DNA from: Stropharia rugosoannulata
Taxonomy: Eukaryota > Basidiomycota > Agaricomycetes > Agaricales > Strophariaceae
NCBI GenBank assembly: GCA_028532985.1
Contig: JANCIK010000003.1
Location: forward strand, 1,560,001-1,624,000
Reading direction: 5' to 3'
Length of the DNA stretch: 64,000 nucleotides
A program made the translations under genes and the position numbers. Positions 23,324-35,663 of this stretch are shown here, in pieces. Each line of letters starts with the position of its first letter. The stretch's first letter is position 1. The notes under the pieces were generated by a model. It was not told where the DNA came from, did no database searches, and saw only the letters and a program-made list of their open reading frames with translations.

Positions 23324-25860
23324 CGACCCCGGACGACTTTCGAAAACAAAACAAATCGAATACATAGCCCCATGCGCCCGGCCAGCCCGCGCACATGGGC
23401 AAGATCTGACCCTGACTGGCTGGCTGATTGTACAACAAAATAGTATCATCGAAGTAATATTTATGACGACCGACACGTCTAGCGGGGCCTAGAGATGCTC
23501 CGCCCCAGCTGGCGGGAGTAGAGACCCGAAATTATTGGTGTATTTATAGTGCTGAGTCGCGGGCGCGCGGGGCGCATATCGACCTATAGCCTGTGTGCGG
23601 GCGCGGGATGGATTCCCCGCCGCATACCAGTGACCCTGCTGCGCCGGCGACGGCAGCGTTTATGCTCTTCATCCGTTCACCCATTGAACCAACCCCACAC
23701 TGTATTTGTACGCTTTCATATATGTAGATCATAGTACTCACTAGGCTGGTTGCCTTGCAGGCAAAAAATATATGCGCGTTTTCTGTTGACTGCAAAATTA
23801 ATTGAATTCATCTCCTGGGCTTCAATTGAGCTTCATATACGGGGTATATGGAGTGCTATACTTAATCTGAAGGCAAGACAGCCAGGTCGAACAATCAGCT
23901 AGAGAACATGAAGGGCGGTGGGTAAATGATATAGCTGGGTCTGGGTAGAGGAACAACCGTTCATCAACGCCTTCGCGAACTTCCCGTTCCTTGCCATGGC
24001 GGGGCGGTGAGTGCCATTCGACAAATGGAAATTACTGTTATCAACTAAAAAAAAATGGGCCGCTGTCACTGATGCCGTCGACAATCAGCGTCCTGTCTAA
24101 CCAGAGCACGGCGCGATGCATATCCTGTCCGCAGGTACATATACGGCGCATATCATGTACCCGCTGCGCAAAAAAAATCTGTCGTATATCCTTCTGCCGT
24201 GAGCATTCATCTTTGATTGGTACGCGTGGTAGTACGTGCCACCAATAATACAAGCGGCACGATAGCGCTCGAATTCCGGCACGAGAGCAAAAAAAAGATC
24301 ACACTCCCATGGGCCGCGATAATCACAAAACTGACACCTTCCCAGCGAGCCGATTATCATCAGAAAACAGGGCTATTTCAGAAGATATGATATGCCTGTC
24401 CTAAGTAAGGTAACCAAGTAAGTGTGCATTATTCTCGTCTTGATAATCGCCCAGGAATAAATAGTTCGTATGATATATGTAATAAATAAAACGCACTGAT
24501 TCACTCACTGGGCCAGGCCCTGTTTTAGGGCGCGCTATATATGGGTCGGCGTGCCGACGCGCGCGCTATGTATGTACTGGGCTGAGTCGGGCTGGACCTT
24601 GTTAACGATGAACAGATGCTGATTGTGGCACTGTGGAGCGAAGGGCCAAGTCGGTCTGCATCTGCATCTCTCCCCTCTCCCCTAGTACGTAAGTACGTAC
24701 TGTTCGTCAGCCCGCTGCGCTTGGCTGTGTTTCACGCATTCAATGAAATGAGTAGAATACTCTGCATACCAGGCACTGACACTGGCGCTGCCGCGCCTGC
24801 CACAGAACAGACAGTCGCCGGCCGGTGAGCCTCATCTGATTAACTTCAGTGCGAGCGCACGGCAGGGCGCCTAAATATAGCGTGAGAAACGCTTGTTCTA
24901 AGTTTCGCCAAGCCCAAATGCAGGCGATAGATAAGAATAGGCGCGCGTGAGAGAGTGTGCTATTTTCTGCTGCACGATACATACAGTTCACTAAAGTCTT
25001 ACGGGAACCAGTTACATACATACATAGTTATCACCCGGGCTTCTGCCAGTGCCAAGCCGCGACGTGACATCGAGTCTATGCATATTTACTTAGCTGCCAT
25101 TGTATGTGCGGCGAAATCGTCTCACTGCGAGTGTACACCCTCACAGATATAGGCAGCCTACACGCTATTTTCCTGCATCGCCTGGCGCTGCCCAAGAGTA
25201 AATAGACATACTTAGCGGCGGAAGGCTACCCGGCCGGTCGCAAGAACAGAGATAGGCATGTATTTGGCGCGGACTTAAATTAGAGTACGTAGAGACGTGC
25301 GTGCCACAAAGAGAGTAGAACTAGTATAGCCGTTATATTATGTCTTGGGCCCGTCACATAAATAGAAACCCACGGCATTCAGCGCGGTTCGGTTCCATAC
25401 ATATCACGCATGCGACTGCATATGTGCAGCGTGCAGTGTGCACAGCGCTGCGAAGTCGGCGCATCTAGCGCGCCAAGCGGATTGTGTGAGCGGAATAGGC
25501 TGAATAGAGCGCAAACGCCCGCTGGAACGGGGCCAGAACCGCACTTGGGAAGCACGGCGGGACCCGTGGGCCAGCCAACCAGGCGCAGCGGTGTCGTACA
25601 GATACATACATAGACCATAGTGCATAGAGCATAGAATAGAGTACATAGTAGTGTTCCGGGGGCACAAGACAGTTACAGATAGGGGGCACTGGTCGGTGCG
25701 CCTTTGGTGTATTGAGTTTGCAGAGAAGAAACGAGGCTTCTGGTGGGTAGTCCAGCTGTTGTACAGGTGTCGCGTCGTGGCGGCGCGCGGAAGCGGGATC
25801 AGGAAGGACTTAAGGACGAGGCACGAAGGGCAAGCAAGAAGATGTGGACTTCGGACGTCC
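23324..25860. other. 2.5-kb region without a supported gene
   Basis: No coding gene recognised on either strand. A 14-bp palindrome GTCGGCGTGCCGAC lies at about 24545-24558, and repeated GTACGTA words near 24685. Several open frames here lack splice continuity and family motifs. The 3' flanks of chitinase 2 and of the exonuclease gene, which converge, are included. Confidence 0.5.
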
Positions 25861-27521
25861 TTAGGCGTGTGGCGCAGAGCCTCCTGCGCCGGACCCGTTG
25901 CCTTGGCCGCGGAAGCCTTTGCCTCGCGAGCGATAGTAGGGTCGCGCTCGCGCGGGTGTGTTTTGGGTGCGCTGGACCTGGGCAGACGGGCCCGCCTCCC
26001 AGGCCTGAGCGGGCGGCGCTGGCGCCTCCCAATCTAAGGTCTGCGCAGGCGGGTCCGCGGCCCAGTAGGCGGTCGACATCCCGTGCATGAAAGAGGAATG
26101 CGACGACCCGCCGCGGCCTGTAAAATCGTTACGAGAGGCATGCGCAGGTGCGGATCCGCGCCTCGGCCAGGCGTTGTTCGGCGCGCCCCCGCCCCTACTT
26201 CCATTGTGCGTGCCCCTGCCCCCGCGGTAGTAGTGGTTGCTGCTGTCGCGGTTATCATTACGCCTGTTTTGGTTGTACCTACCGTCGCCGCGGTCCTCGC
26301 GGTATGAAGACGGGGAGAATCTCTCATACGAGGGAGTACTCTCGTCGTGAAAGCCGCCCCATTCGCTTGTGCCAGAAAGTATGTTGGGAGCATATTCAGC
26401 TTCATTTCCTCTGGAAACTGTCTTACCGCGGTTTGGCCGTCCTTGATGAACGCGAGGATTAGATGTGTTCGTGGATTCTTTGTTTGCTTCCTCGGCCGCT
26501 GCCTTTTTCCTCTCTTCGCGAGGAGGACGGGGCGGGGGCTGCGGGCCGGCGTCATACTGTGGATTGTGTGGGTGCCACTCGAAGCCGTTTGCGTTGCGCA
26601 TCTGACCTGCAAAGTAATTGAAGCTGTACCAGTCTGGATTGGGGGCAACAGGCATCTTGCGCAGAATGCTGTCGAGATGGATGTACAGCCTGTATCCGGC
26701 ATGGGCGTCATTGGAAGCGTCTGTATGCGGACAGGAATGAAGTTAGGAATGACGATAACGCCAACTGAAATAAATAAAGGATGATGGACTGACAATCGAT
26801 TTGGAGCGGGCTTAAAACAGCTTCCCAATTGCTGCGGGTGACCTTTCCCTTTCCGAGTAAGCGATAATGATATGACTCTACGAGGCGAGCCAGCCCAAGA
26901 GACGAGTTGTATTTTCCTTGCCAACGGGCGTTATCGACTGTACGGGCAAGAAGAGAGAGATCGACGCAGTTTGCGATGGGAATTTTGTAGTCATCGAAAA
27001 GCTTCCTTGCATCACCTGTAAAGGAAGATAAGTGAGGAAAGAAGATGAGACGGAAGCAGTGATCTAACCTTGAATAGCCACGCCAGCCTTTACAACGAGT
27101 GGATCAGCCAAGAGCTGCGCAAGGCTGGACGGAAACTCTAAAATAGAGGTGTTATTATTTCTGGGCGGCAATTTGGACGATAAGGGAAATACAAACCTTG
27201 CATGCTGGTGATCTGGAAGAGGAAGATGACAGAGTCGGATGCGAGCTGGACGAGGGCGACTGCGTTGACGGCGGCGCCCTTGATGAAAGTGGGTTTCCAC
27301 TCGAGATCGAAGCCGAAGATGCGGGGCATGCCAGTTGTTCTGAGGCGAGCGAGGTGGGTGTCAGCCTCCTTGTGCGAGCGAATATAGAGGAGTGTGGCGT
27401 CTGGATTGTACTCTTTCCAGGAGTACACCATGGTTGGGGCGGGGCGGGGCAGAGACTTGTCGACGGGGATGGGGGTGTATGCGGTCGCGGTGGACGAGGC
27501 ATCATGATCAGGATCGGGCAT
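25861..27521 (-). CDS. WRN/EXD2-type 3'-5' exonuclease domain protein with RG-rich C-terminal tail
   Basis: Seen: start ATG at 27521, stop at 25861-25863, four introns or fewer. Exo I is FGFDLEWKP, Exo II is KAGVAIQGDARKLFDDY, and Exo III is YASNDAHAGYRLY. These supply the D-E-D-D set with Tyr of DEDDy nucleases. Between Exo II and III is the helical stretch CVDLSLLARTV...SLGLARLVE seen in the WRN family. After Exo III come about 260 residues of low-complexity sequence rich in Arg, Gly, Asn, Ser and Pro with RGG/RG boxes (YYRGGRGTHNGSRGGG), and basic ends. Known: DEDDy nucleases remove nucleotides from 3' ends of DNA or RNA using two metals. Inference: the RG tail suggests RNA binding or condensate association, so an RNA substrate is possible. 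There is no helicase or HRDC domain. Confidence 0.85.
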
Positions 27522-27630
27522 GATCTGCGGGTGGTGGGGTCGCAGGTGAGGTGGGCAGGCAAGGACGACGGCTGGTGGACGCTGAGCGTCAATTTTAGCA
27601 GACCCGCCATAGGGTGCTATTCTTGGGCGT

Positions 27631-27669
27631 GGTCACGGATGGTCACAGGGTGTCACGGGGTGGTCACGG
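27631..27669. promoter_or_regulatory. Helically phased GTCAC array in a divergent promoter
   Basis: Four GTCAC cores occur at 27632, 27642, 27652 and 27663, spaced 10, 10 and 11 bp, so all face the same side of the helix. They lie 110-150 bp upstream of the exonuclease start and about 230 bp upstream of the divergent gene at 27896. Inference: an array of sites for a DNA-binding factor recognising GTCAC/GTGAC. Confidence 0.45.
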
Positions 27670-27895
27670 TGCGAGCCAAGACGAGCCGCGCGAGGCACTG
27701 GTGTAGTTGGATGGCGAGATGGCAGCGAGCGGACTGCAGGCGTTCTATTCTTGGCTCCGACCATTTTCCCGATTCGAAAATAGCTCAGCAGCTAGGCAGG
27801 CTTGGCAAAAAAGCTTGGTATGCTCCCAAAAATAGGCCACCGCTGCACGACTTAAGAGCAGGTCTCTGGGCAACCCCCCGACTCTTGGCCCCAGA

Positions 27896-28702
27896 ATGAA
27901 CTCCCACCACCCCTACTCCTCCCGCGACAGCATCAAGCACCTCGTCGCCGCTGCCCATGCCGCCCTCGACCAGGTATGTACACACAACCCCCCGTCCCCT
28001 GCCCCTCCCTCACCCACCCCCAGGCCCCGCCCCCTTCTCTCAGGGAAATCCTCACCGCCTACCGTACAAAGGGCGACGGTGACCGCGACATGCTCCTTGC
28101 CATGCTCAACGCAAAGACAGCAGAGGACCAGGTTCGTCCGCCCCCGCTCGCCCCGGCCCGCTCGCTGACCGTCTCCTTTACAGCGCCTAGCATCCGTTGT
28201 GGCTCTCCACCGCACCATGCTCGAAATCTACCAAGTCTCCCCGCCCCCCACACCCACAGAGTACTCCCGGCCCGTCTCAGCCGCCGTATACCATCACCCG
28301 CCCCAGAACTTCTCCCAGCTGCCCAGAGACCAGCCCCCGTCCCGCCGCGTCCACCACCGCCACCGGGCCTCCTCGCGGAGCCGCTCCCCCCACAGAGTCC
28401 ACTCCCACTCCCATCTCCCTCCCCCGCGCGACGTCAGAGACATGTCTCTCCCCCACCACTCAGAACACCCTCGCAAACGTCATCGTTCATCCCGCTCTCC
28501 TCATTTATCCCACTCCGCCATGTACGAATCATCCCACCCCTCTGACCAGTTTCCCCCGTCCCCGTATTCATCCTCAGACAGAAGCGACTCAGCAGAGTAT
28601 TCCCCCCGCTCAAGGGCGTCCATGACCATCGGCTCCCTTCTTTCATCAGGCCCAAGTCGAGAAATGAATGGTGACATCCCGTCACAGCACGACCGCGATT
28701 GA
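27896..28702 (+). CDS. Small Ser/Pro/His/Arg-rich protein, unrecognised
   Basis: Seen: ATG at 27896. Exon 1 ends ...AALDQ before GTATGT. A middle exon encodes LREILTAYRTKGDGDRDMLLAM and a short helix to KTAEDQ; the last exon begins RLASVVALHRTMLEIY. The first ~75 residues are predicted helical, with repeated hydrophobic spacing. The remaining ~165 are disordered, with many SR, SP, HH and RSRSP dipeptides and a possible nuclear signal PRKRHRSSRS. I do not recognise the family. Inference: a nuclear protein with a short helical dimer or interaction module and an SR-like tail. It is transcribed divergently from the exonuclease gene across 374 bp. Confidence 0.65.
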
Positions 28703-30063
28703 TATCTTTCTTCGTGATCACTTATATGAATTATTCGTCTCACACTTGCATCTTCATTTAACTTGCTCGTACTTTATTCGTACCATCAATTTATGTATCA
28801 CTATTTGATGTTACACAGCTAACATCTTCCCTATATCTGTTGTCTTTTGCTGCCATTTTTGGGTCTCTTGCTGAACAGTTGTATTTTTGGGCAAGATTCA
28901 CTAGTGTATTCTTGTCTAATTACCTACCTCTCCCACCAAAAAGCTCTGCCGGATCTTGTTCTATGGAATATAATTCAATCTCGGTGTGCAATTCTGTCTT
29001 GGTCAATCATGATCCCTGCCCATCCCTCCACTCCACCCATCATCTGTCTCAACTGTGGCTCGTTATTGATCAATTCTCGGCCCAGGCATATTCTCGGCCA
29101 TATCTAACTCCTCTCAATTTCAAGGTAAGAATATGCGCCGTTTCAAATGTCCTATTTTTGCTGTCCAAAATTACACCCTGATTACACCAACTCCATCATT
29201 AGGTCTGAATTAGCTCTTGACACCTGTTTGTCTTCCTTGGACACTTGCCTCTCAGAAACTCCGTGTCCATCGTTTTGGGCGGGAGCGTAAGCAAATCCTG
29301 TCCACCCCCAGCCTTGGCACGTCCCATATTCGACAACCAGCCGCATCAAGAGCGTAGGCTCACATGTTCAATGCCGACCTATTTTCGTCTCTTTGCTGGG
29401 CATTTGATATGTTGTAATTGTAATGAAGGATGTCGTGTCCCGCTCAGCAGGCTGCTGTGAGGTGCAGCATAGAAGACGCTGCGCAGCACACCTGCAGGGA
29501 CTAGTCCATCATCTGTGGCACCCTGCGCACCACAGCGGGCACGCAACTAGGGCTTCCAGTCCGGGACTCTTCTGCTTTGGCATGCAGGCAGATAATTGCC
29601 CTGTGCCAAGCGCCTTCGGGAAAAGTCTCATGGCTGCTGTCTAGTTTCGAGTTATCTTTACCCAGCCGGAAACCGTGATTTTCCAAGCCAAGGATCAAAG
29701 GTCGGGGCAGAGCCAAGTGGGCGACGTTACACAGATTTTACGTTCACCATGTGTATGAGTTTCGCTGTGCTTGCGTGAACCCTGAGTGTGCTGAGCAAGT
29801 AAGTAGGAGCTGCGAACAAAGTGTGGACTCTGAAATAGCAACTGAAGACTCAATTACATCCACAAGGTAATTAATACTACAGGGACACGCCGGCAAGCCG
29901 GTCTGAGAGGAGACATCTGCCTGTGGCATCCGGTTGCGCCGGATGGCTCCCAAAACCGCGCAACTTGGAAAGAAACTCGGTGACAAGCAAGGTCTTGGCT
30001 ATCGTACACATGAATGAATACATGCCACAATTTGTCGCGGTCAGTCCGACAGTCAGCCTGAGC

Positions 30064-30101
30064 CGGGGCGTGACACGGGGCGTGACGCGGGCTATAAATA
30101 G
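30064..30101 (+). promoter_or_regulatory. Promoter-like element: duplicated CGGGGCGTGAC plus TATA box
   Basis: CGGGGCGTGAC occurs twice (30064-30074 and 30076-30086) directly before TATAAATAG at 30093-30101. No coding frame follows within several hundred bases on the + strand. Confidence 0.4.
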
Positions 30102-30181
30102 ATTGTGGCTTGAGGATTTTTCTTAGGATCATTTCGCATTTCAGCTCTATTTCGACTAGAACACCCACGGGGGGCTCACGG

Positions 30182-30227
30182 ACGTGCGTGCGGGCAGCCT
30201 GAGCTACTCGGGAGCTTCCACGCACGT
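30182..30227. repeat. 46-nt inverted repeat / hairpin
   Basis: Arms ACGTGCGTG (30182-30190) and CACGCACGT (30219-30227) are perfectly complementary. Inside, CCTGAG and CTCGGG can pair around a three-base loop. The element lies between two TATAAATAG boxes. Confidence 0.5.
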
Positions 30228-30295
30228 AGCCAGACGCCACGTCAGTCTTTTTTAATTCTAATTCCACCTTTGACGCTCCCTTTTTTTCACGGTCG

Positions 30296-30304
30296 TATAA
30301 ATAG
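30296..30304 (+). promoter_or_regulatory. Second TATAAATAG box
   Basis: A perfect TATAAATAG preceded by a T-run and CACGGTCG. As with the first box, no coding frame follows nearby. Confidence 0.35.
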
Positions 30305-31206
30305 AGTGCTTGGCATGGCTCACGGGTTTCACTTCAGGCTTTCACTCAGCTGGCTTTATTGGAAGCGATGTCTATAGAAATGGACGGGCTGCGGAGGTTA
30401 CAAAACGTTACTTAGTCTAGGTTAGCACGCATTAATAATGCCATTGTGTGGGATGTGCTAATATTGATAACGACACGGCTGTACATACCGTTGCAAGTAT
30501 AGACTCGTGCGCCTCAATGCGGAGAGCCAAAATAGACTCTGTGCAACCCGGCAGGCAGATGTGCGTTCTCTGTTTAAAACGCAGATTTTTTATATTTGCA
30601 TTATAAGCGACCTCCACAGTTGCCGGAGATTAAAATTGCACTGGCTTTATTTTAAGTATGAGAATCCTAGTAGGAGAAGTTGTAGCACATTTACCGTGAG
30701 TAGCTGGATAGGTATGTTTCAATTACACATTATGTATTACATGCCCTGCGCTATTTACCAGCCGTTATACTGCCTTGCTTATACCTACTTAGTGAGCTTC
30801 AATTGAATATGAAGGGGAGTTATCCCTGTTTGAATGAAAATAGTCGCAATGATTAGGTCAAGATTAGTTAGTAAACCTTATAGGGGAGTTAACGGCGGCG
30901 TTATAGGTCTCGACAGAACAGGGACAAAGCAGCTCGGGACATATGGATTTCGCAAATAATTGACATGACGTGTAAGTAGAAACAATACACCCTTGAGCTG
31001 GTAGGCGTAAGTAGCAGACGATAGTGGTGTGGGCGCTCGTTTCCCGATCAAGGCTATTACGTTGCTACTCGTGACTTTCATGTGACGCACGCGGCGCCCA
31101 CTGTTTGCACATGCTTGGACTAGTTCGCATTTCAATCTTGCGCCTTGACCGCGACAAGCGTCTGAATCACTCCCCTTTGCCTTCATAAAACCATAGACCT
31201 AAAACC

Positions 31207-32961
31207 ATGTCTAATATCTCAGACGACGAATTTGACAATATCCCAGACGACTTCGCCGACGTACAGGACGTCGACTGGGCTACTATTCTGGGAGGTCCCT
31301 CAACCTCAACGGCCCCACACGCCTCAAACACGCGTCCATCCAATTCTGAACCACGCCGTCCAGAACAGGATACGGCAAGACCTCCTAACTCCCGACATGC
31401 CTCAAATAACACAACGTCATACTTCTCTGACGATGACGGCCTAGATTCTAACATGCTCGCAGAACTTGACCGCATCGAGGGGAGCCTGACGCACAGCCAA
31501 AGTGTGGCGCATGCCGCCACTTCGTCTTCGTCTCCGTCGACGGGTACGGGTACGTCTTCCTTTCCTCCGCTGAAATAAATACCTGGGAACTGCAACTCAC
31601 CTCCGTATGTATTTCTTACATGCTTCTAGCTCCTGCGGCGACTGTCACGACTGGGAATGCCTCTTCCTCATGTGAGTGCGCTCTATCAATAGACAAAGTT
31701 TATGGGACAAGCACACCTAATTGAGTGCCCATGCTATCGCAGCCTCTGATAGGACAGACGGAGGTGAGGCATTTGTCTGATTATTCTGCTTCCTTCGCAC
31801 ATCCATTAACCTAAACTATCGGCAGCGTCCCCGCCGCAACCCCAGATCCAGATACCAGAACTGGTCCACGGAAATGTTAATCAAGTTATTGGTACGCACT
31901 TGACTTTTTGCCTCTGCGAGGCCCCATTCTAATACAGCTCAGTTCCGACTATAGTTGAGCCCCCTAAAAGTATGTTTAACTACTACTTGACGTTATGTAT
32001 GCTTCTAAAAATGTTATCCTCGCATCTCAGCTCCCTCTCGTCAAACCGGCAAACGTCAGCGGCTGGAAGCTATCGAGGAAGCTATCAATAGCACGCCCAG
32101 CAAGCGACTCCGCCCAGACATGCATACCTTCGTTGCGCCCATTTCGCCGCGAAGCAAGGGTAAAATGAAGTGCGACGACAAGTTAGGTGAAATTCTGAAC
32201 CGCTATGACGAAGAACTTATGTGTCCAATGTGCGTATATTTACAGTTGTGATACGTGATTGGGACTGACCGTTCTTCTTCTGCTTGGCAGATGTTGTGAT
32301 CTTTTGTGCGTTCTATGTCCAGGTGTTCTGATTGGAATAGTGACTAAATTATGTGTGTAAAGTGTTGAGTCTCATTCTGGGAATCCTTGCGGCCACACTT
32401 TTTGTGGTGATTGTGGGTGGAAGTGGTACAACAATAAGGCGGCAAATGTGCGTATATGCTGTTCATACGGTGTTGTGTGGCCTAGCTGATGCATGGTGGC
32501 CTTCAGCAATGCTGCCCATGTTGTAGGGAAAGCTTAGATCCTAACTTGCCAATGATACCCAATCTCGTGGTAAATAATATGGTTGAAACACATGTTCGAG
32601 CACTTGCCTCAAGTGGTCAGGATGAATGGGCGCCCGGAGGTCATAAACATAAAGATTGGATGGTCCGCAAACGGTACGTTTCAATCCTTCTCGAATTCTT
32701 TGGAAATTAAATTTTAATGCATGTATATCCAGGATATGGCGAGACGGTGCAAAGCAGCGAGAGAAGCAAAAAAGGCGGAAAGCAAACAGCATTATGGCTG
32801 TTTCACATATTGTAGACCTCACAGATCCTCCATCCTACTGGATGTCTGTACGCGACGACCCAGACGAAGATCCGACATATGTGAACAGCGACGACGTCGA
32901 ACAGCTACCTACGCGTCCAATACACCGCCCAGCACGGCGTCGGCAGCGCGGACACCGGTGA
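31207..32961 (+). CDS. RING-finger protein (putative E3 ubiquitin ligase)
   Basis: Seen: an intron-rich gene with several exons of 15-45 nt. Exon 1 encodes an acidic, Ser-rich region (MSNISDDEFDNIPDDF). A middle exon has basic clusters that could be nuclear signals (TGKRQRL, SKRLRP). The RING is assembled over three introns: CPICCDLFVESHSGNPCGHTFCGDCGWKW, then QCCPCCRES. This satisfies a C3HC4-like pattern. After the RING a basic coiled segment (AKQREKQKRRKA) and an acidic Asp-rich tail follow. The donor GTGCGT after CCA-AT was chosen since it yields CPIC. Known: RING domains recruit E2 enzymes for ubiquitin transfer. Inference: a nuclear E3. The N-terminal D/E/S motifs around SDDEFDNIPDDF might bind SUMO; the sequence does not prove this. 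Confidence 0.82.
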
Positions 32962-33181
32962 ATCAATAAATGGGGAGTACAAACACCCAAGCGGAGGACG
33001 TCGAGTGCTTATTTCTATGATTGACCACTGTGTGACATCATACCTTACCCTGTCCTGTCAGTCTCACCGCGGCTCGCTCACACATTCATGAAAGTAGCAT
33101 GGTTGGGTATGAGGCGTGGTTGTCGTTCCTTCCCCCTTCCCCTACCTCGCTCAGTTGACTACAACCAAAGTACGGCCGCCA

Positions 33182-35663
33182 ATGCACATCAAATTTAGCC
33201 TGCCCCTTCCCAAAATTGCATCGGTTGTCTCCCCCGCTCTTCTACCACACTGTCAGACATCACCTGTTCTATTTTTGGCCGAGGTGAACGACCACGACTA
33301 CGCAGAACTGATTGCGAAAGGCGGGCGAATCGAGCTTTGGTCCGACGTCGACTCGGATGGCGCTCCTAATGGCCAATGGGGCGGACGCCGGTTTATAGAT
33401 TCGACACAAACGGACGAAGGAGAGAGTTTGGGGTCGGATACGACTTTGAAAAAAGACCAACATAAGTCTGTTCATATTTTTTACCTACCTGTTGCGTTAC
33501 CACCTCTTAAAGGGAATGGAAAACGTCAGTTTTCGTTTACCTATCGGATTGTGCATTCTTCGGGACATATTGTATGGCTCGGGAAATTCAATCAGAATGG
33601 GCATCTGGTTCTAGAAGCACCTGCGAACGGTGTTCTGAATGGTCTCAAGCTTACTGGAAATTGGAGAAATGACGATTCGCTAGGGGCGTACGTCCGCGAA
33701 TGTGAAGGCGACGTGGATGAGGTCGAGTTGGGGGTGATCCAACACCCAGCCGAATTTCGGATTTGTGCATTGAATAGCGATAAGTCAGTCTCTGGTTTTC
33801 TTCCCCTTTGTCCTGTCTATATATTCATCGAAGATTTTATCTTAAAGAGTACTGGACGATGCTCAGAACGCTTCTGTGATTTTTCTGATCCCTCAAACAC
33901 TGGGTGAAACCCCAGTTATCCACCCGACTTATGTTCTATCCGCATCTCCAAATATGCACCTGTCTGTTTCACTCGACGGCTTCAAGGTTAGTGCATCAGG
34001 TGTAGGCAACGTGCATCTGCAGGTCAAGGACTATCTCGCCGATTCTACCGAGTTTATTCAACAAGTTATTTCTCGTTGCAAACTTGACAAATGGAATGTC
34101 ATTGGAGATGATATGAAGCAGGCTGTCGCTCTGGCGCCCACCGTGGACCCTGTCCTTCCTATACGCAGTTCAGTTATACCATTTTGGCCTTCGAAATTTT
34201 CTTCGCAGCCGGTTAAACTGGATGCATCTGCGTTTAGTAAATCGTTTGCAGAACACGAAGTCAAGCACTTTGTTATCCTCCCGTCGAGCAAGAAATGGAT
34301 GCGCGTACTGCCCGTACAGTCAACCGAGGCCAGTTCGGCACTATGCAACATTCATTTGATTTCCAATGAATTCTCCGTTGCGCCTGTACATTCACTAAAA
34401 CCCCCCAGCGGCTCATCGAATAGGACAGAATGGGGAGTAGTGATCCTCTCTGACTATTCAAAAGTGATCGGTCCGCAATCGCCTTGGACCGCCGCTGCCA
34501 ATCCGCTTCCTACGCCGCCAGGATCCCCAGCCATCTCTCGGACCTCTGACATGCATTTATCTGTAGAGACCATGCTGCGTGGCGCAGGGCGCATGACTCT
34601 GGAATTGCAAGGTCTACCATCCCTTTCAGAGCATGAAGTCAAATACGGAGAAGGTGCAAAGCTTGCTCAGGTACACGAAGAATCGGAGTATGATCTAGGC
34701 GAGCGAATGAGGAGCCTTGCGCATTATCTAGATGCCTCTCACTCTGCCGATGTCGATGATCGGTCTGAAGGTCATCTGGCGCCTAAATCTAATAACGCCG
34801 CCAATGCAAAGTATCGGGCGTATATTCGATATGGGCTAAGCGTTGTTTGGAGTATACAGTATGTCTTCGCGACCTTGTTTACCATTCTTTCTGCCCTTTT
34901 GGGAGCTGCGCCGCTGTCTGACTGGGGGACTTCTCTGTCTATCGATAAACCAAAAGCGAGCGTGAACATTGCAGGCGAGCGGTCCGACAGTGATGTTGTT
35001 CAAGTTGTGGAGTCTGGACCTGGGGACAGTGCAACAGTGTCTACCCCACACGATCAATATTCCTCAGAAGAGGTCGATAGTCTAGGACAACCCCACGGTG
35101 CTGCTATCAATACTTCATTATACCGAAGAACCGCGCTGGAAGGCACAAATTGCGGGTCCGTACATCCTATTGCCCCCATTTCAGTTCCAGAAGATCCTTC
35201 TTTCTATGCGAACATTCAGCAACGCGCTTTGTGCTCCCGCGACGATGACCTGGTGTCGACCGCACCGCTGGTAGAACTAGTACTGTTTCCGCTTGCCGAT
35301 TTGTTGGGAGCACCCCAAAACCATCCGTACGGTCCTTCCGCGTCACCAGACTTTAATACGTCGTTCGACAACGCAATGAGGGCGGCTGTATCTTTCTTTG
35401 ACGAGAACGGGCCGTCGACATGCGTCATTGATCGGCTGCAGTCTTTCTGGTGCACAGATGGAGCACATGCTGCAGAAGGCGGGGGTGATGGTCAACCTGG
35501 TCATCCCATTTCTTTTACCTCGTATCTCCTCCAGTATCAGCTGTTCGCTGGTGAAAAGAACAGGGATATCGTAATCCGTGTAAGCGCACCAGACGTTCAT
35601 GTTAAGCAAGGGTCCCTCCAATCATCGAATACTTACGCTACCAGAGCTAACAGCGTCTTGTAA
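33182..35663 (+). CDS. Unrecognised 805-aa protein with one membrane segment
   Basis: Seen: ATG at 33182 (MHIKFSLPLPK), exon 1 to 33783, intron 33784-33847 (donor GTCAGT), exon 2 33848-35663, joined as DK-VLDDAQNAS. The first ~200 residues alternate hydrophobic and polar residues like a beta sandwich (QFSFTYRIVHSSGHIVWLGKFNQNG), with many Trp/Gly. A second beta-rich section follows (ASPNMHLSVSLDGFKVSASGVGNVHLQVKDYL). One hydrophobic segment lies near residues 530-555 (YGLSVVWSIQYVFATLFTILSALLG). The C-terminus is Ser/Asp-rich. There is no signal peptide. I do not recognise the family. Inference: a membrane-associated protein whose N-terminal half could bind carbohydrate or protein ligands. 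Confidence 0.75.

Larger units (their letters stand above)
28703..31206. other. 2.5-kb region without a supported gene, with promoter-like and hairpin elements
   Basis: No coding gene recognised. It contains two perfect TATAAATAG boxes and a 46-nt hairpin, listed separately, with no open frame downstream that looks coding. It may hold a non-coding transcript, or simply the flanks of adjacent genes. Confidence 0.45.

Noticed and set aside
25861..28702. Idea that the exonuclease and the SR-like gene form an operon-like system
   Set aside because: They are divergent genes with separate starts, and a shared promoter alone is not evidence for joint function.
29854..30267. Open frame of 137 codons on the minus strand
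   Set aside because: It starts at a non-ATG codon, runs through the hairpin and both promoter-like elements, and has no domain-like pattern.
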